A DNA stretch of 16,773 nucleotides, taken from Gemmatimonadota bacterium (GTDB taxonomy: Bacteria > Gemmatimonadota > Gemmatimonadetes > Gemmatimonadales > Gemmatimonadaceae). The first letter of the stretch is position 1. The number at the start of each line of letters is the position of its first letter. This document shows positions 7,438 through 13,921 of the stretch, piece after piece. The stretch spans positions 1 to 16,773 of the forward strand of contig JAQBQC010000327.1 in NCBI GenBank assembly GCA_028287205.1, in the 5' to 3' direction. Under the pieces are notes generated by a model. That model searched no databases. It was given only the letters and a program-made list of their open reading frames with translations, and was not told the origin of the DNA. Made by a program: the position numbers and the translations under genes.

Positions 7438-7780
7438 GATTTGGCCTGGGAGATGGTGCTGCGAATTGGGCCGCGCACCTGTCATGTAATCTAACTGTTT
7501 CGAGACCGAATAACCTCGTCGGGATACCTCCCGAACCACGCGAGCGCGTCGCGAATAACTCGCTGTCCGGCATACACATATGCCGCTCGGAGAAAGGCGC
7601 AGGGCGCTCCCGGACGCTTCCCGGAAGGGGGTCGGGAGTGTAGCTTTCGCATCACATTGATGCCCATCTCGGTGCTGTCGTGAGCTTGATTTCGACACGG
7701 TCGTGGTCACGAGTGAGCGCCGTCGTTCTGGCGCGCACCGGCCACACCCGGGATGTCACGCGCGTCAGGCACACAGCCGA
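7438..7780. other. 343-base gene-free region with a series of small perfect hairpins
   Basis: This gap separates the divergent rlmN and VanZ-like starts, and I see no credible gene in it. It holds several perfect inverted repeats in a row. TCGGGA/TCCCGA has loop TACC (7519-7534). CGCGA/TCGCG has a 5-base loop (7539-7553). CGGCATA/TATGCCG has loop CACA (7568-7585). CTCCCG/CGGGAG (7607-7612 and 7633-7638) encloses a smaller TTCCCGGAA palindrome. GCATCA/TGATGC has loop CAT (7649-7663). No T-run follows any of them. It could be a structured 5' leader of the VanZ-aspS-phoH operon, an independent small RNA, or chance in GC-rich DNA. A lone -10-like TGTAAT at 7485-7490 has no -35 partner. Confidence 0.35.
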
Positions 7781-8143
7781 GTGAGCGCCCAGCGATGGCT
7801 GCCGCCCCTCCTCTGGGCGGCTCTCATTCTCATCCTGACCTCGATCCCCGGCTCGCATATTCCGGTACCGCCGTTTCGGAACTTCGACAAGATCGTGCAC
7901 CTCGCGATCTATGGCGTGCTCGGATGGCTCACGGCGCGTGCGTGGTCGAACGGCTCGACGATCACCGCGGCGGCGCTCGCGACCATTGTTCTCATCTCCT
8001 GCTTTGGCGCACTCGACGAATGGCACCAACAATTCATTCCTCAACGATCGATGGAGCTCCTGGATTGGGCGACGGATACGACGGGCGCGGCGATCGGAGT
8101 CAACCTGGCACTGGCGAGCGCGCGACGCCGGGTGAGCGCGTGA
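7781..8143 (+). CDS. VanZ-like small membrane protein
   Basis: The 120-residue product has three to four hydrophobic helices (about residues 7-23, 38-54, 60-77 and 97-112). The VanZ-family signatures are present: DKIVHLAIYGVLGW (36-49) and ALDEWHQQFIPQRSMELLDWATDTTGA (77-103), with the conserved acidic, Gln and Arg residues. VanZ itself raises teicoplanin resistance, but most members in non-resistant bacteria have no known role and resistance should not be inferred. The GTG at 7781 is chosen because it puts the first helix near the N-terminus; a GTG at 7703 in the same frame would add 26 basic, Pro/His-rich residues. Its TGA overlaps the GTG of aspS (GTGA). Confidence 0.8.
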   Translation: MSAQRWLPPLLWAALILILTSIPGSHIPVPPFRNFDKIVHLAIYGVLGWLTARAWSNGSTITAAALATIVLISCFGALDEWHQQFIPQRSMELLDWATDTTGAAIGVNLALASARRRVSA

Positions 8144-9939
8144 GCGATGCGCACACGCTCGCGACCACGTTGCGCTCACAGCTCGGCGGCGCGCTCAGAC
8201 GCGAGCACGTGGGCACGCACGTGAAGCTCGGTGGCTGGGTGCAGCGGCAGCGCGCGATGGGCGGGATCGTCTTCCTCGACCTCCGCGATCGCGCGGGCGT
8301 GGTGCAGGTCTCCTTCGACCCGAAGGTCGCGGACGCCGAGGCGATCAAGCTGGCGGGATCGGTGGGGCGCGAGAGCGTCGTCCTCATCGAGGGCGAAGTC
8401 GTTGCGCGCCCGGAGAACGGGCGCAATCCGGAGCTCGCAACGGGCGACGTCGAGGTGAAGGCGGTCTCGATGCGTGTGGTCGGTCCCGCAGAGACGCCCG
8501 CGATTCCGGTCGCGCTGGGCAAGGGAGAGACGCTCCCGTCCGAGGAGCTGCGGCTGCGCCATCGCTATCTCGACCTGCGCCGCCCCGATCTGCAGACGAA
8601 TATCGTGCTGCGCCACCGGCTCATGCAGGAAACGCGGAAGCATCTCAGCGAGCGCGGCTTTCTCGAGATCGAGACGCCGATCCTCACGAAGCCTACACCG
8701 GAAGGCGCTCGCGACTATCTCGTGCCGAGCAGGGTGAGCGCGGGTGAGTTCTATGCGCTGCCGCAGTCGCCGCAACTGTACAAGCAGCTGCTCATGATCT
8801 CGGGATTCGATCGCTACTTCCAGATCGCGCGCTGCTTCCGCGACGAAGACCTGCGCGCGGACAGACAGCCCGAGTTCACGCAGATCGACATCGAGGCCTC
8901 GTTCGTTTCCGCGGAAGACATCTACACGCTCGCGGAAGGGTTGATCGCCGCGCTGTGGAAGGAAGCGGGTGTGTCGATCCCGACGCCGTTCCCGCGCATG
9001 AAGTACGCAGACGCGGTCGAGCGGTACGGCACCGACCGACCGGATCTGCGCTATGGGCTCGAGCTGTTCGACGCGACGGAGATCTTCCGCGCTGTCGACT
9101 TCGGAATCACGCGAGGCGCGATCGACGGTGGCGGCCGGGTGCGAGGGCTGCGCATTCCGGGCGGCGCAGCGCTGTCGCGCAAGCAGGTGGACGAGCTCGA
9201 GGCGCTCGCGAAGAGCGCGGGCGCTGCCGGGATGCTGCGCCTCAAGCGCGAGAAGGGCGAGCTCACGGGGCCTCCGGCGAAGTTTCTTTCAGCGGAGCAG
9301 GGCGCTGCGCTCGGCATCGCGGAGGGCGAGCTGTGCCTGCTCGTCGCGGCGCGAGATCACGTGTCGTCGCCGGCGCTCGATCGCGTGCGACAGGAAGCGG
9401 CGAAGGTGATGCAGCTCGTGCCCGCAAGCACGCTGTCGTTCCTGTGGGTGCTCGACTTCCCGCTGTTCGAGAAGGACCCGACCACCGGCGCGCTCGGCGC
9501 GGTGCATCATCCGTTCACCTCGCCGCATCCGGACGATCTCGCGCTGCTCGATTCTGCGCCCGAGAAGGCGCGCGCGCTCGCGTACGACGTGGTGCTGAAC
9601 GGAACCGAGCTTGGCGGCGGAAGCATCCGCATCGCCGATCCCGAGGTGCAGCGGCGCATGTTCAATCTGCTCGCGATCGATGACGAGACGGCGCAGCAGC
9701 GGTTCGGCTTTCTGCTCGAGGGGCTACGCTCCGGCGCGCCCCCACACGGCGGGATCGCGTTCGGCTTCGACCGGATCGCAATGCTGCTCTCGGGCGCGAC
9801 GTCGCTGCGCGATGTGATCGCGTTCCCGAAGACCACCGCAGCGCGTGCTCTCTTCGAGGGCGCGCCTACACCAGTGGCGGAGGACGACTTGAAGGATCTT
9901 CACATTCGACTCGCTCTGAACGGAGATGGGAAGCGATGA
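8140..9939 (+). CDS. aspS: Aspartyl-tRNA synthetase (bacterial type)
   Basis: This class II synthetase charges tRNA with aspartate. The 599-residue product has the OB-fold anticodon-binding domain at the N-terminus (VKLGGWVQRQRAMGG, about 28-42), motif 1 (RYLDLRR), the ATP-grasping FRDEDLRADRQPEFTQID beginning near 233, a bacterial GAD insertion (RGAIDGGGRVRGLRIPGG to about residue 425) and motif 3 (GFGFDR near 541-545). The GTG at 8140 overlaps the VanZ-like stop and gives the usual N-terminus. At the anticodon-domain position reported to separate Asp-only enzymes (Leu) from Asp/Asn enzymes (His), this protein has Met40 (QRAMGG), so specificity is not decided by sequence. The stop overlaps the phoH ATG by 4 bases. 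Confidence 0.97.
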   Translation: MSDAHTLATTLRSQLGGALRREHVGTHVKLGGWVQRQRAMGGIVFLDLRDRAGVVQVSFDPKVADAEAIKLAGSVGRESVVLIEGEVVARPENGRNPELATGDVEVKAVSMRVVGPAETPAIPVALGKGETLPSEELRLRHRYLDLRRPDLQTNIVLRHRLMQETRKHLSERGFLEIETPILTKPTPEGARDYLVPSRVSAGEFYALPQSPQLYKQLLMISGFDRYFQIARCFRDEDLRADRQPEFTQIDIEASFVSAEDIYTLAEGLIAALWKEAGVSIPTPFPRMKYADAVERYGTDRPDLRYGLELFDATEIFRAVDFGITRGAIDGGGRVRGLRIPGGAALSRKQVDELEALAKSAGAAGMLRLKREKGELTGPPAKFLSAEQGAALGIAEGELCLLVAARDHVSSPALDRVRQEAAKVMQLVPASTLSFLWVLDFPLFEKDPTTGALGAVHHPFTSPHPDDLALLDSAPEKARALAYDVVLNGTELGGGSIRIADPEVQRRMFNLLAIDDETAQQRFGFLLEGLRSGAPPHGGIAFGFDRIAMLLSGATSLRDVIAFPKTTAARALFEGAPTPVAEDDLKDLHIRLALNGDGKR

Positions 9940-10946
9940 GTGACGAGCATCTCACCCAGCGCCTGAACGCCGAGGGTGCCGATCTGCTCACCCTGGCGGG
10001 AGTCAACGACTCCAACCTGATCGCGCTCTCGCGCATCACCGGCGTACGCGTGTCGCTGCGCGGCGACTCACTGTCGCTCACGGGGCCGGGCGACGCAGTG
10101 GAGCGTGCAACGCCCGTTGCGCAGCGCATGCTCGACACGGCGCGGCAGCAGCTCACGCTCACGCCCGACGACGTGCAGCGCCTGAGCGAGGATCACGGCG
10201 ATTCGGGCGGGAACGGCGGACCGAACGGCGAGATGCGTCTCGCGCTGCCGGGAACACGTCGCATCATCCAGCCCAAGACCGCTGGGCAGGCCGAGTACAT
10301 GAAGTTGATCGCGGAGAACGACATCGTGGTGGGGATAGGACCGGCGGGCACGGGCAAGACGTATCTCGCGGTCGCGATGGCGGTGGATGCGCTGGCGCGA
10401 AAGCGCGTGCGGCGCATCGTGCTCGCCCGTCCCGCAGTCGAGGCAGGCGAGAGCCTCGGCTTTCTTCCGGGCGACATGCAGGCGAAGGTGGATCCGTATC
10501 TGCGCCCCCTCTACGATGCGCTCGACGACATGATGCCGGCGGAGCGCGTGCAGAAAGCGCTCGAGTCGCGCACGATCGAGATCGCGCCGCTGGCCTACAT
10601 GCGCGGGCGCACGCTGAACCACGCCTTCGTCATCCTCGACGAGGCGCAGAACACCACGGTCGAACAGATGAAGATGTTCCTGACCCGGATCGGCTTCGGC
10701 AGCACGGCCGTGGTGACCGGCGACGTCACCCAGGTCGACCTGCACAAGACCCAGCGCAGCGGCTTGATCGACGCGGTGCACGTGCTCAAAGACGTGCGCG
10801 GCATCGCCTTCACCCAGTTCTCCAGCGCCGACGTGGTGCGCCATCCGCTGGTGGCGCGCATCGTCGACGCCTACGAATCGGCAGCCTCGATCCAGGAGCT
10901 GATCGCGCTGCCCAAACCGGCCGCCAAAAATGTCCGCAAAAAATAA
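9936..10946 (+). CDS. phoH: PhoH-family ATPase; the frame appears to join two different genomes
   Basis: PhoH proteins are P-loop ATPases linked to RNA metabolism and often encoded beside ybeY. The 336-residue product has a KH-like N-terminal region (about 1-75), Walker A GPAGTGKT (135-142), [18 protein letters not shown] (163-180), and Walker B VILDEAQN (232-239). GGAG at 9922-9925 is a plausible ribosome site, and the start overlaps the aspS stop. Up to [11 protein letters not shown] (217-227) the protein looks like that of Gemmatimonadota relatives. From [11 protein letters not shown] onwards it reads as betaproteobacterial ([25 protein letters not shown] and [20 protein letters not shown]). 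The reading frame is uninterrupted, so a fused protein would be intact, but it may not exist in any cell. It overlaps ybeY by 17 bases. Family certain; unity of the gene doubtful. Confidence 0.9.
   Translation: MSDEHLTQRLNAEGADLLTLAGVNDSNLIALSRITGVRVSLRGDSLSLTGPGDAVERATPVAQRMLDTARQQLTLTPDDVQRLSEDHGDSGGNGGPNGEMRLALPGTRRIIQPKTAGQAEYMKLIAENDIVVGIGPAGTGKTYLAVAMAVDALARKRVRRIVLARPAVEAGESLGFLPGDMQAKVDPYLRPLYDALDDMMPAERVQKALESRTIEIAPLAYMRGRTLNHAFVILDEAQNTTVEQMKMFLTRIGFGSTAVVTGDVTQVDLHKTQRSGLIDAVHVLKDVRGIAFTQFSSADVVRHPLVARIVDAYESAASIQELIALPKPAAKNVRKK
10590..10620. other. Probable chimera junction inside phoH
   Basis: The sequence coding for [10 protein letters not shown] (10590-10619) is where the phylogenetic character and codon use change. 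Left of it the genes favour CTC, TCG and ACG; right of it CTG, ACC, GCC and GGC. This peptide is nearly invariant across phyla, so short reads from two genomes could be bridged here, or recombination could occur. The exact breakpoint cannot be fixed without relatives for comparison; the interval could be about 40 bases wider on either side. Confidence 0.7.
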
Positions 10947-11403
10947 GCTCGCGCTGACGGTGCAGTATCCCGACGCGCGCCTCGAAGCTGTGGTCTCGCG
11001 CCAGAAGGTGCGTCGCTGGGTACAGGCGGCGCTGCTCGGGCCGGCCGAGCTGACGATCCGTTTCGTCGATGCCGAGGAAGGCCGCGCGCTCAATCGCGAC
11101 TACCGCGAAAAAGACTACGCCACCAACGTGCTGACCTTCGCCTACAACGAAGGCGAAGAACTGGCGGCGGACGAGCCGACCCGCGCCGACATTATCCTGT
11201 GCACCGACGTGCTGGAACGGGAAGCTGCCGAACAGAAGAAGACCGTCGAGGAGCACACCGCCCACCTGGTGGTACATGGCGTGCTGCACGCCCAGGGCTA
11301 CGACCACGAGCACGAGGAAGAAGCGGGCGAGATGGAGCAGCTCGAACGCGACATCCTCGAATCGCTCGGCTATCCCGACCCGTACGCCGACTCGCACAGC
11401 TAG
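10930..11403 (+). CDS. ybeY: Endoribonuclease / rRNA maturation factor YbeY
   Basis: YbeY is a zinc-dependent protein needed for 16S rRNA 3'-end maturation and 70S quality control. The 157-residue product has the metal-binding motif [11 protein letters not shown] (116-126; His116, His120 and His126) and the conserved [17 protein letters not shown] stretch (54-70). The ATG at 10930 lies inside the end of phoH, overlapping by 17 bases, which is a common phoH-ybeY arrangement. The N-terminus ([20 protein letters not shown]) is of the type I know from Oxalobacteraceae. In those bacteria a CorC-like transporter gene usually follows; here it does not. A terminator-like hairpin begins 5 bases after the stop. 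Confidence 0.95.
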   Translation: MSAKNKLALTVQYPDARLEAVVSRQKVRRWVQAALLGPAELTIRFVDAEEGRALNRDYREKDYATNVLTFAYNEGEELAADEPTRADIILCTDVLEREAAEQKKTVEEHTAHLVVHGVLHAQGYDHEHEEEAGEMEQLERDILESLGYPDPYADSHS

Positions 11404-11408
11404 CAAAG

Positions 11409-11453
11409 CGCCGCAATTTCCCAGTAGTATTTTGCCCACTGGAAAACGCGGCG
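11409..11453 (+). terminator. Terminator-like hairpin after ybeY
   Basis: CGCCGC (11409-11414) pairs with GCGGCG (11448-11453). Inside a 2x2 internal loop, TTTCC (11417-11421) pairs with GGAAA (11441-11445), then with C11422 bulged AGT (11423-11425) pairs with ACT (11438-11440), leaving a 12-base loop. The total is 14 base pairs. What follows is TATTCCT and not a clean T-run, so a classical intrinsic terminator is only partly matched. Its place directly after an operon end supports termination or 3'-end protection. Confidence 0.5.
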
Positions 11454-11508
11454 TATTCCTACACTCTCACCACCTCAGTTCGCCACCCTTCTGTACGCTC
11501 GCGCACAG

Positions 11509-11539
11509 TTGCCATTTGTTAAATCCTGTCCAATACAAT
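11509..11539 (+). promoter_or_regulatory. Possible promoter of the FAD oxidoreductase gene
   Basis: TTGCCA (11509-11514) and TACAAT (11534-11539) each match the sigma70 consensus closely (5 of 6 for the -10), but the 19-base spacer is longer than the optimum 17. A start near 11546 would leave a 30-base leader carrying AGGAG at 11562-11566, 9 bases before the ATG. Position fits; activity is inferred. Confidence 0.42.
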
Positions 11540-11575
11540 CTCACACAAAGGAACAAGAGACAGGAGAGCCTGCCT

Positions 11576-12811
11576 ATGCAAGCAACGCACGATTCGAATA
11601 CCTCAGTATGGCTGGACACCGCCAGCATTCCCGCCTTCCCCGCCCTCGTTGGCGATGCCGGCGCCGACGTCTGCGTCATCGGCGCCGGCATCGCCGGGCT
11701 GACCACCGCCTACATGCTGCTGCGCGAAGGTAAATCGGTGATTGTCATCGACAGCGTCGGCATCGGCGCCGGCGAAACCGGCCGCAGCACCGCCCACATG
11801 TTCCCGCCCGACGAACGATTCTCGGAACTCGAACGCGTCTTCGGCGCCGCCAAGGCCGCCCTGGTGGCCGACAGCTACCGCCGCGCCACCGACTGCGTCG
11901 AAGCGATCATCCGCGCCGAGCAGATCGACTGCGAGTTCGAGCGCCTCGACGGCTACCTGTTCAACCCGCACGGTCAATGGGATGCGGTGCTCGACGCCGA
12001 ATACGCGGTGACCAGCCGCTTCGGGTTGGATGTGCGCCGCTTCGAGCGCGTGCCCGGCCTGCAGTTCGATACCGGGCCATGCCTGCGCTTCGCCCGCCAG
12101 GCGCAGTTCCATCCGCTCAAATACCTGGCCGGCCTGGCGCGCGCCATCGTCACCTTGGGCGGCAAGATCCATGACCACACCCGCGCGCTCGACGTCGCCG
12201 GCGACGCGGTGGCGCAAACGGTGCGCTGCGAGCATGGCGCCATCAAGGCCGGCGCCGTCGTCATCGCCACCAACGTGCCGTTCATCGACCGCTTCGTCAA
12301 GCACGGCATGCAGGAGTCCTACCGCAGCTATGTGGTGGGCCTGCGCGTGCCCAAGGATGCGCTGCCGCGCGCGCTGCTGTGGGACACCGGCAAACCGTAT
12401 TACTACGTTCGGCTGGCCTCGGCCAGGGCCGACGCCAATTACGAACTGCTGGTCGTCGGCGGCCAGGACCACAACGACTCGCAGGATCCGCGCCCGAAAC
12501 AGCGCTACGACGAGATCGAAGCCTGGGCCAGGGCGCGCTTCCCGATCGCCGGCGAGGTCGACTACCGCTGGTCCGGCCGCGTGATGGAACCGGGCGACGG
12601 CATCGCCCTCCTGGGCCGCAATCCGCTCGACGAGGGCAATGTCTTCATCATCACCGGCGACTCCGGCAACGGCATGACCCACTGCACCGCCGGCGCGCTG
12701 CTCGTCACCGACCAGATCGTCGGCCGCACCAACCGCTGGAGCGAGCTGTATTCGCCGGGACGCGAACCGTTTCACGGGGCGTCGTCGCCGGCAGGGGATT
12801 GTCACGTCTGA
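11576..12811 (+). CDS. FAD-dependent oxidoreductase (DAO superfamily), without Rieske domain
   Basis: The 411-residue product opens with a Rossmann FAD-binding motif VIGAGIAGL (34-42) followed by IDSVGIGAGETGRSTAH (58-74), as in D-amino-acid-oxidase-type flavoproteins. A C-terminal FAD-contact segment, VFIITGDSGNGMTH, lies near residues 355-370. The closest family I recall carries a [2Fe-2S] Rieske domain of about 100 residues after this point, with CxH and CxxH motifs. Here the protein ends about 40 residues later at GDCHV and no Rieske cysteines or histidines follow in any frame before the next gene. The start at 11576 is supported by AGGAG 9 bases upstream; an in-frame ATG at 11276 lies inside ybeY and crosses the hairpin. 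Probably its own transcript. Substrate unknown. Confidence 0.82.
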   Translation: MQATHDSNTSVWLDTASIPAFPALVGDAGADVCVIGAGIAGLTTAYMLLREGKSVIVIDSVGIGAGETGRSTAHMFPPDERFSELERVFGAAKAALVADSYRRATDCVEAIIRAEQIDCEFERLDGYLFNPHGQWDAVLDAEYAVTSRFGLDVRRFERVPGLQFDTGPCLRFARQAQFHPLKYLAGLARAIVTLGGKIHDHTRALDVAGDAVAQTVRCEHGAIKAGAVVIATNVPFIDRFVKHGMQESYRSYVVGLRVPKDALPRALLWDTGKPYYYVRLASARADANYELLVVGGQDHNDSQDPRPKQRYDEIEAWARARFPIAGEVDYRWSGRVMEPGDGIALLGRNPLDEGNVFIITGDSGNGMTHCTAGALLVTDQIVGRTNRWSELYSPGREPFHGASSPAGDCHV

Positions 12812-12872
12812 CGGCGGCGGCGCAAAATCCCACAAACCGGCCGCGGGGCGGCCCGGCAGCGCCTTCATCATG

Positions 12873-12878
12873 TAGAAT
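12873..12878 (+). promoter_or_regulatory. Possible -10 box upstream of the HDOD gene
   Basis: TAGAAT matches TATAAT at 5 of 6 positions and lies 38 bases before the ATG at 12917, in the 105-base gap after the oxidoreductase. No convincing -35 box is found at the proper distance, and the surrounding GC-rich sequence offers little else, so this is tentative. Confidence 0.3.
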
Positions 12879-12916
12879 CGGTGGAATAACTATTTCCCAC
12901 CGGAACGAGACCAGAC

Positions 12917-13900
12917 ATGGGTTGGATTGGCAAATTATTCAGCGGCGACGAAGCAAGCGCGCCGGCTGCGGTCGTAAACGGAGCGCCTGCCCCGGAAAGC
13001 GCCGCGGCGCCGGCCAGCGCCGCCGACATCGACGCGGCCTACTACCGATGGCTTGCGGCGACGGCGGCGCCGCAGGCATCCACCGACACCGAGCAAGCGA
13101 TACTTGCGGAACTGACGCGCCTGGCCAATGCGCCGATTGCAGGCGCCTCGCTGGTGCCGCGCGTGCCCGCCATTATCCCGCAGCTGATGCGCACCCTGCG
13201 CGACGAGGACATGAACGCGGCCACGCTGTCGCGCCAGCTGGCGCAAGACGTGGTGCTGGTCGCCGAGGTCTACCGCGAAGCCAACCTGCCTTGCTACCGC
13301 CCGCGTTACCATTCCGGTCCGCCGATCGACAGCATCGAGGGCGCCATCATGCTGCTCGGGCAAAACGGCATGCGCATGCTGCTCGCGCGCGTCGCCTTCC
13401 GTCCCGTCATGGTGATGCAAAGCGGGCCGGTCGCCAAGCGTACGGCGCGACAGATCTGGAGCCAGTCGGAGAAATGCGCGCTGGCGGCAAGCCTGCTGGC
13501 GCCGGCGATGCGCGCCAACGCGTTCGAAGTCTACCTCGCCGGCCTGATGGCCAATGTCGGCCTGGTCGTCGCGTTCCGCCTGATCGACCAGATGTCGCCG
13601 GAAGAAGCCCTGCCCCAGTCCGACGAATTCATCGCCGCCCTGTTTGCACAAGCGCGCCTGCTGTCGGCGCGCATTGCCGCGTTATGGGAGTTCCCGGCGA
13701 CGGTGGCGAGCGCCATCGAACTGGCAGGCCAACCAGACGCGCCGCCGCCGGCGCAGACGCTGGCGCTCGCCGACCGGGTGAGCAAGCTGCGCATGCTGGT
13801 GGACGGCGGCCAGTTCGCCCCCGACGACGCGTTTGTGTTGGCGGGCCTCGACAAGGCCGCGCTGGCGTGTTTCGACAAAATCCGCGACGAGGACGATTGA
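12917..13900 (+). CDS. HDOD-domain protein with degenerate metal-binding residues
   Basis: The 327-residue product has an Ala/Pro-rich N-terminal linker (about 11-37) and then an HDOD domain. Visible family segments are SLVPRVPAIIPQLMRTLRDEDMN (78-100), the partner helix LSRQLAQDVVLVAEVYREAN (104-123), IDSIEGAIMLLGQNGMRMLL (137-156) and YLAGLMANVGLVV (206-218). In true HD hydrolases the last would read LLHDIG; here the HD pair is AN, and the preceding WxHS-like site reads WSQS, so the metal ligands are gone. HDOD proteins are regarded as non-catalytic signalling scaffolds, often in motility, stress or cyclic-dinucleotide control. No GGDEF, EAL or receiver domain is attached. The start MGWIGKLF is the only ATG fitting the domain. 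It converges on the molybdenum hydroxylase operon with a 21-base gap. Confidence 0.82.
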   Translation: MGWIGKLFSGDEASAPAAVVNGAPAPESAAAPASAADIDAAYYRWLAATAAPQASTDTEQAILAELTRLANAPIAGASLVPRVPAIIPQLMRTLRDEDMNAATLSRQLAQDVVLVAEVYREANLPCYRPRYHSGPPIDSIEGAIMLLGQNGMRMLLARVAFRPVMVMQSGPVAKRTARQIWSQSEKCALAASLLAPAMRANAFEVYLAGLMANVGLVVAFRLIDQMSPEEALPQSDEFIAALFAQARLLSARIAALWEFPATVASAIELAGQPDAPPPAQTLALADRVSKLRMLVDGGQFAPDDAFVLAGLDKAALACFDKIRDEDD

Positions 13901-13921
13901 CCATAAGGCCATTGGCGCGGC

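Noticed and set aside
7649..7720. Possible tRNA or SRP RNA in the rlmN-VanZ gap
   Set aside because: No cloverleaf with a T-psi-C arm and no conserved SRP tetraloop motif could be found.
7753..8139. N-terminal extension of aspS from an upstream ATG
   Set aside because: It would overlap the VanZ-like gene out of frame and add about 129 residues absent from AspRS; the GTG at 8140 gives the normal start.
7652..8179. 175-codon minus-strand frame opposite the VanZ-like gene
   Set aside because: Arg-rich shadow with no family motif, crossing the hairpin region and opposite clear membrane helices.
12834..12860. Terminator after the oxidoreductase gene from the CCGG/CCGC-rich stretch
   Set aside because: The pairing is imperfect and there is no T-run; such stretches are common in this GC-rich DNA.
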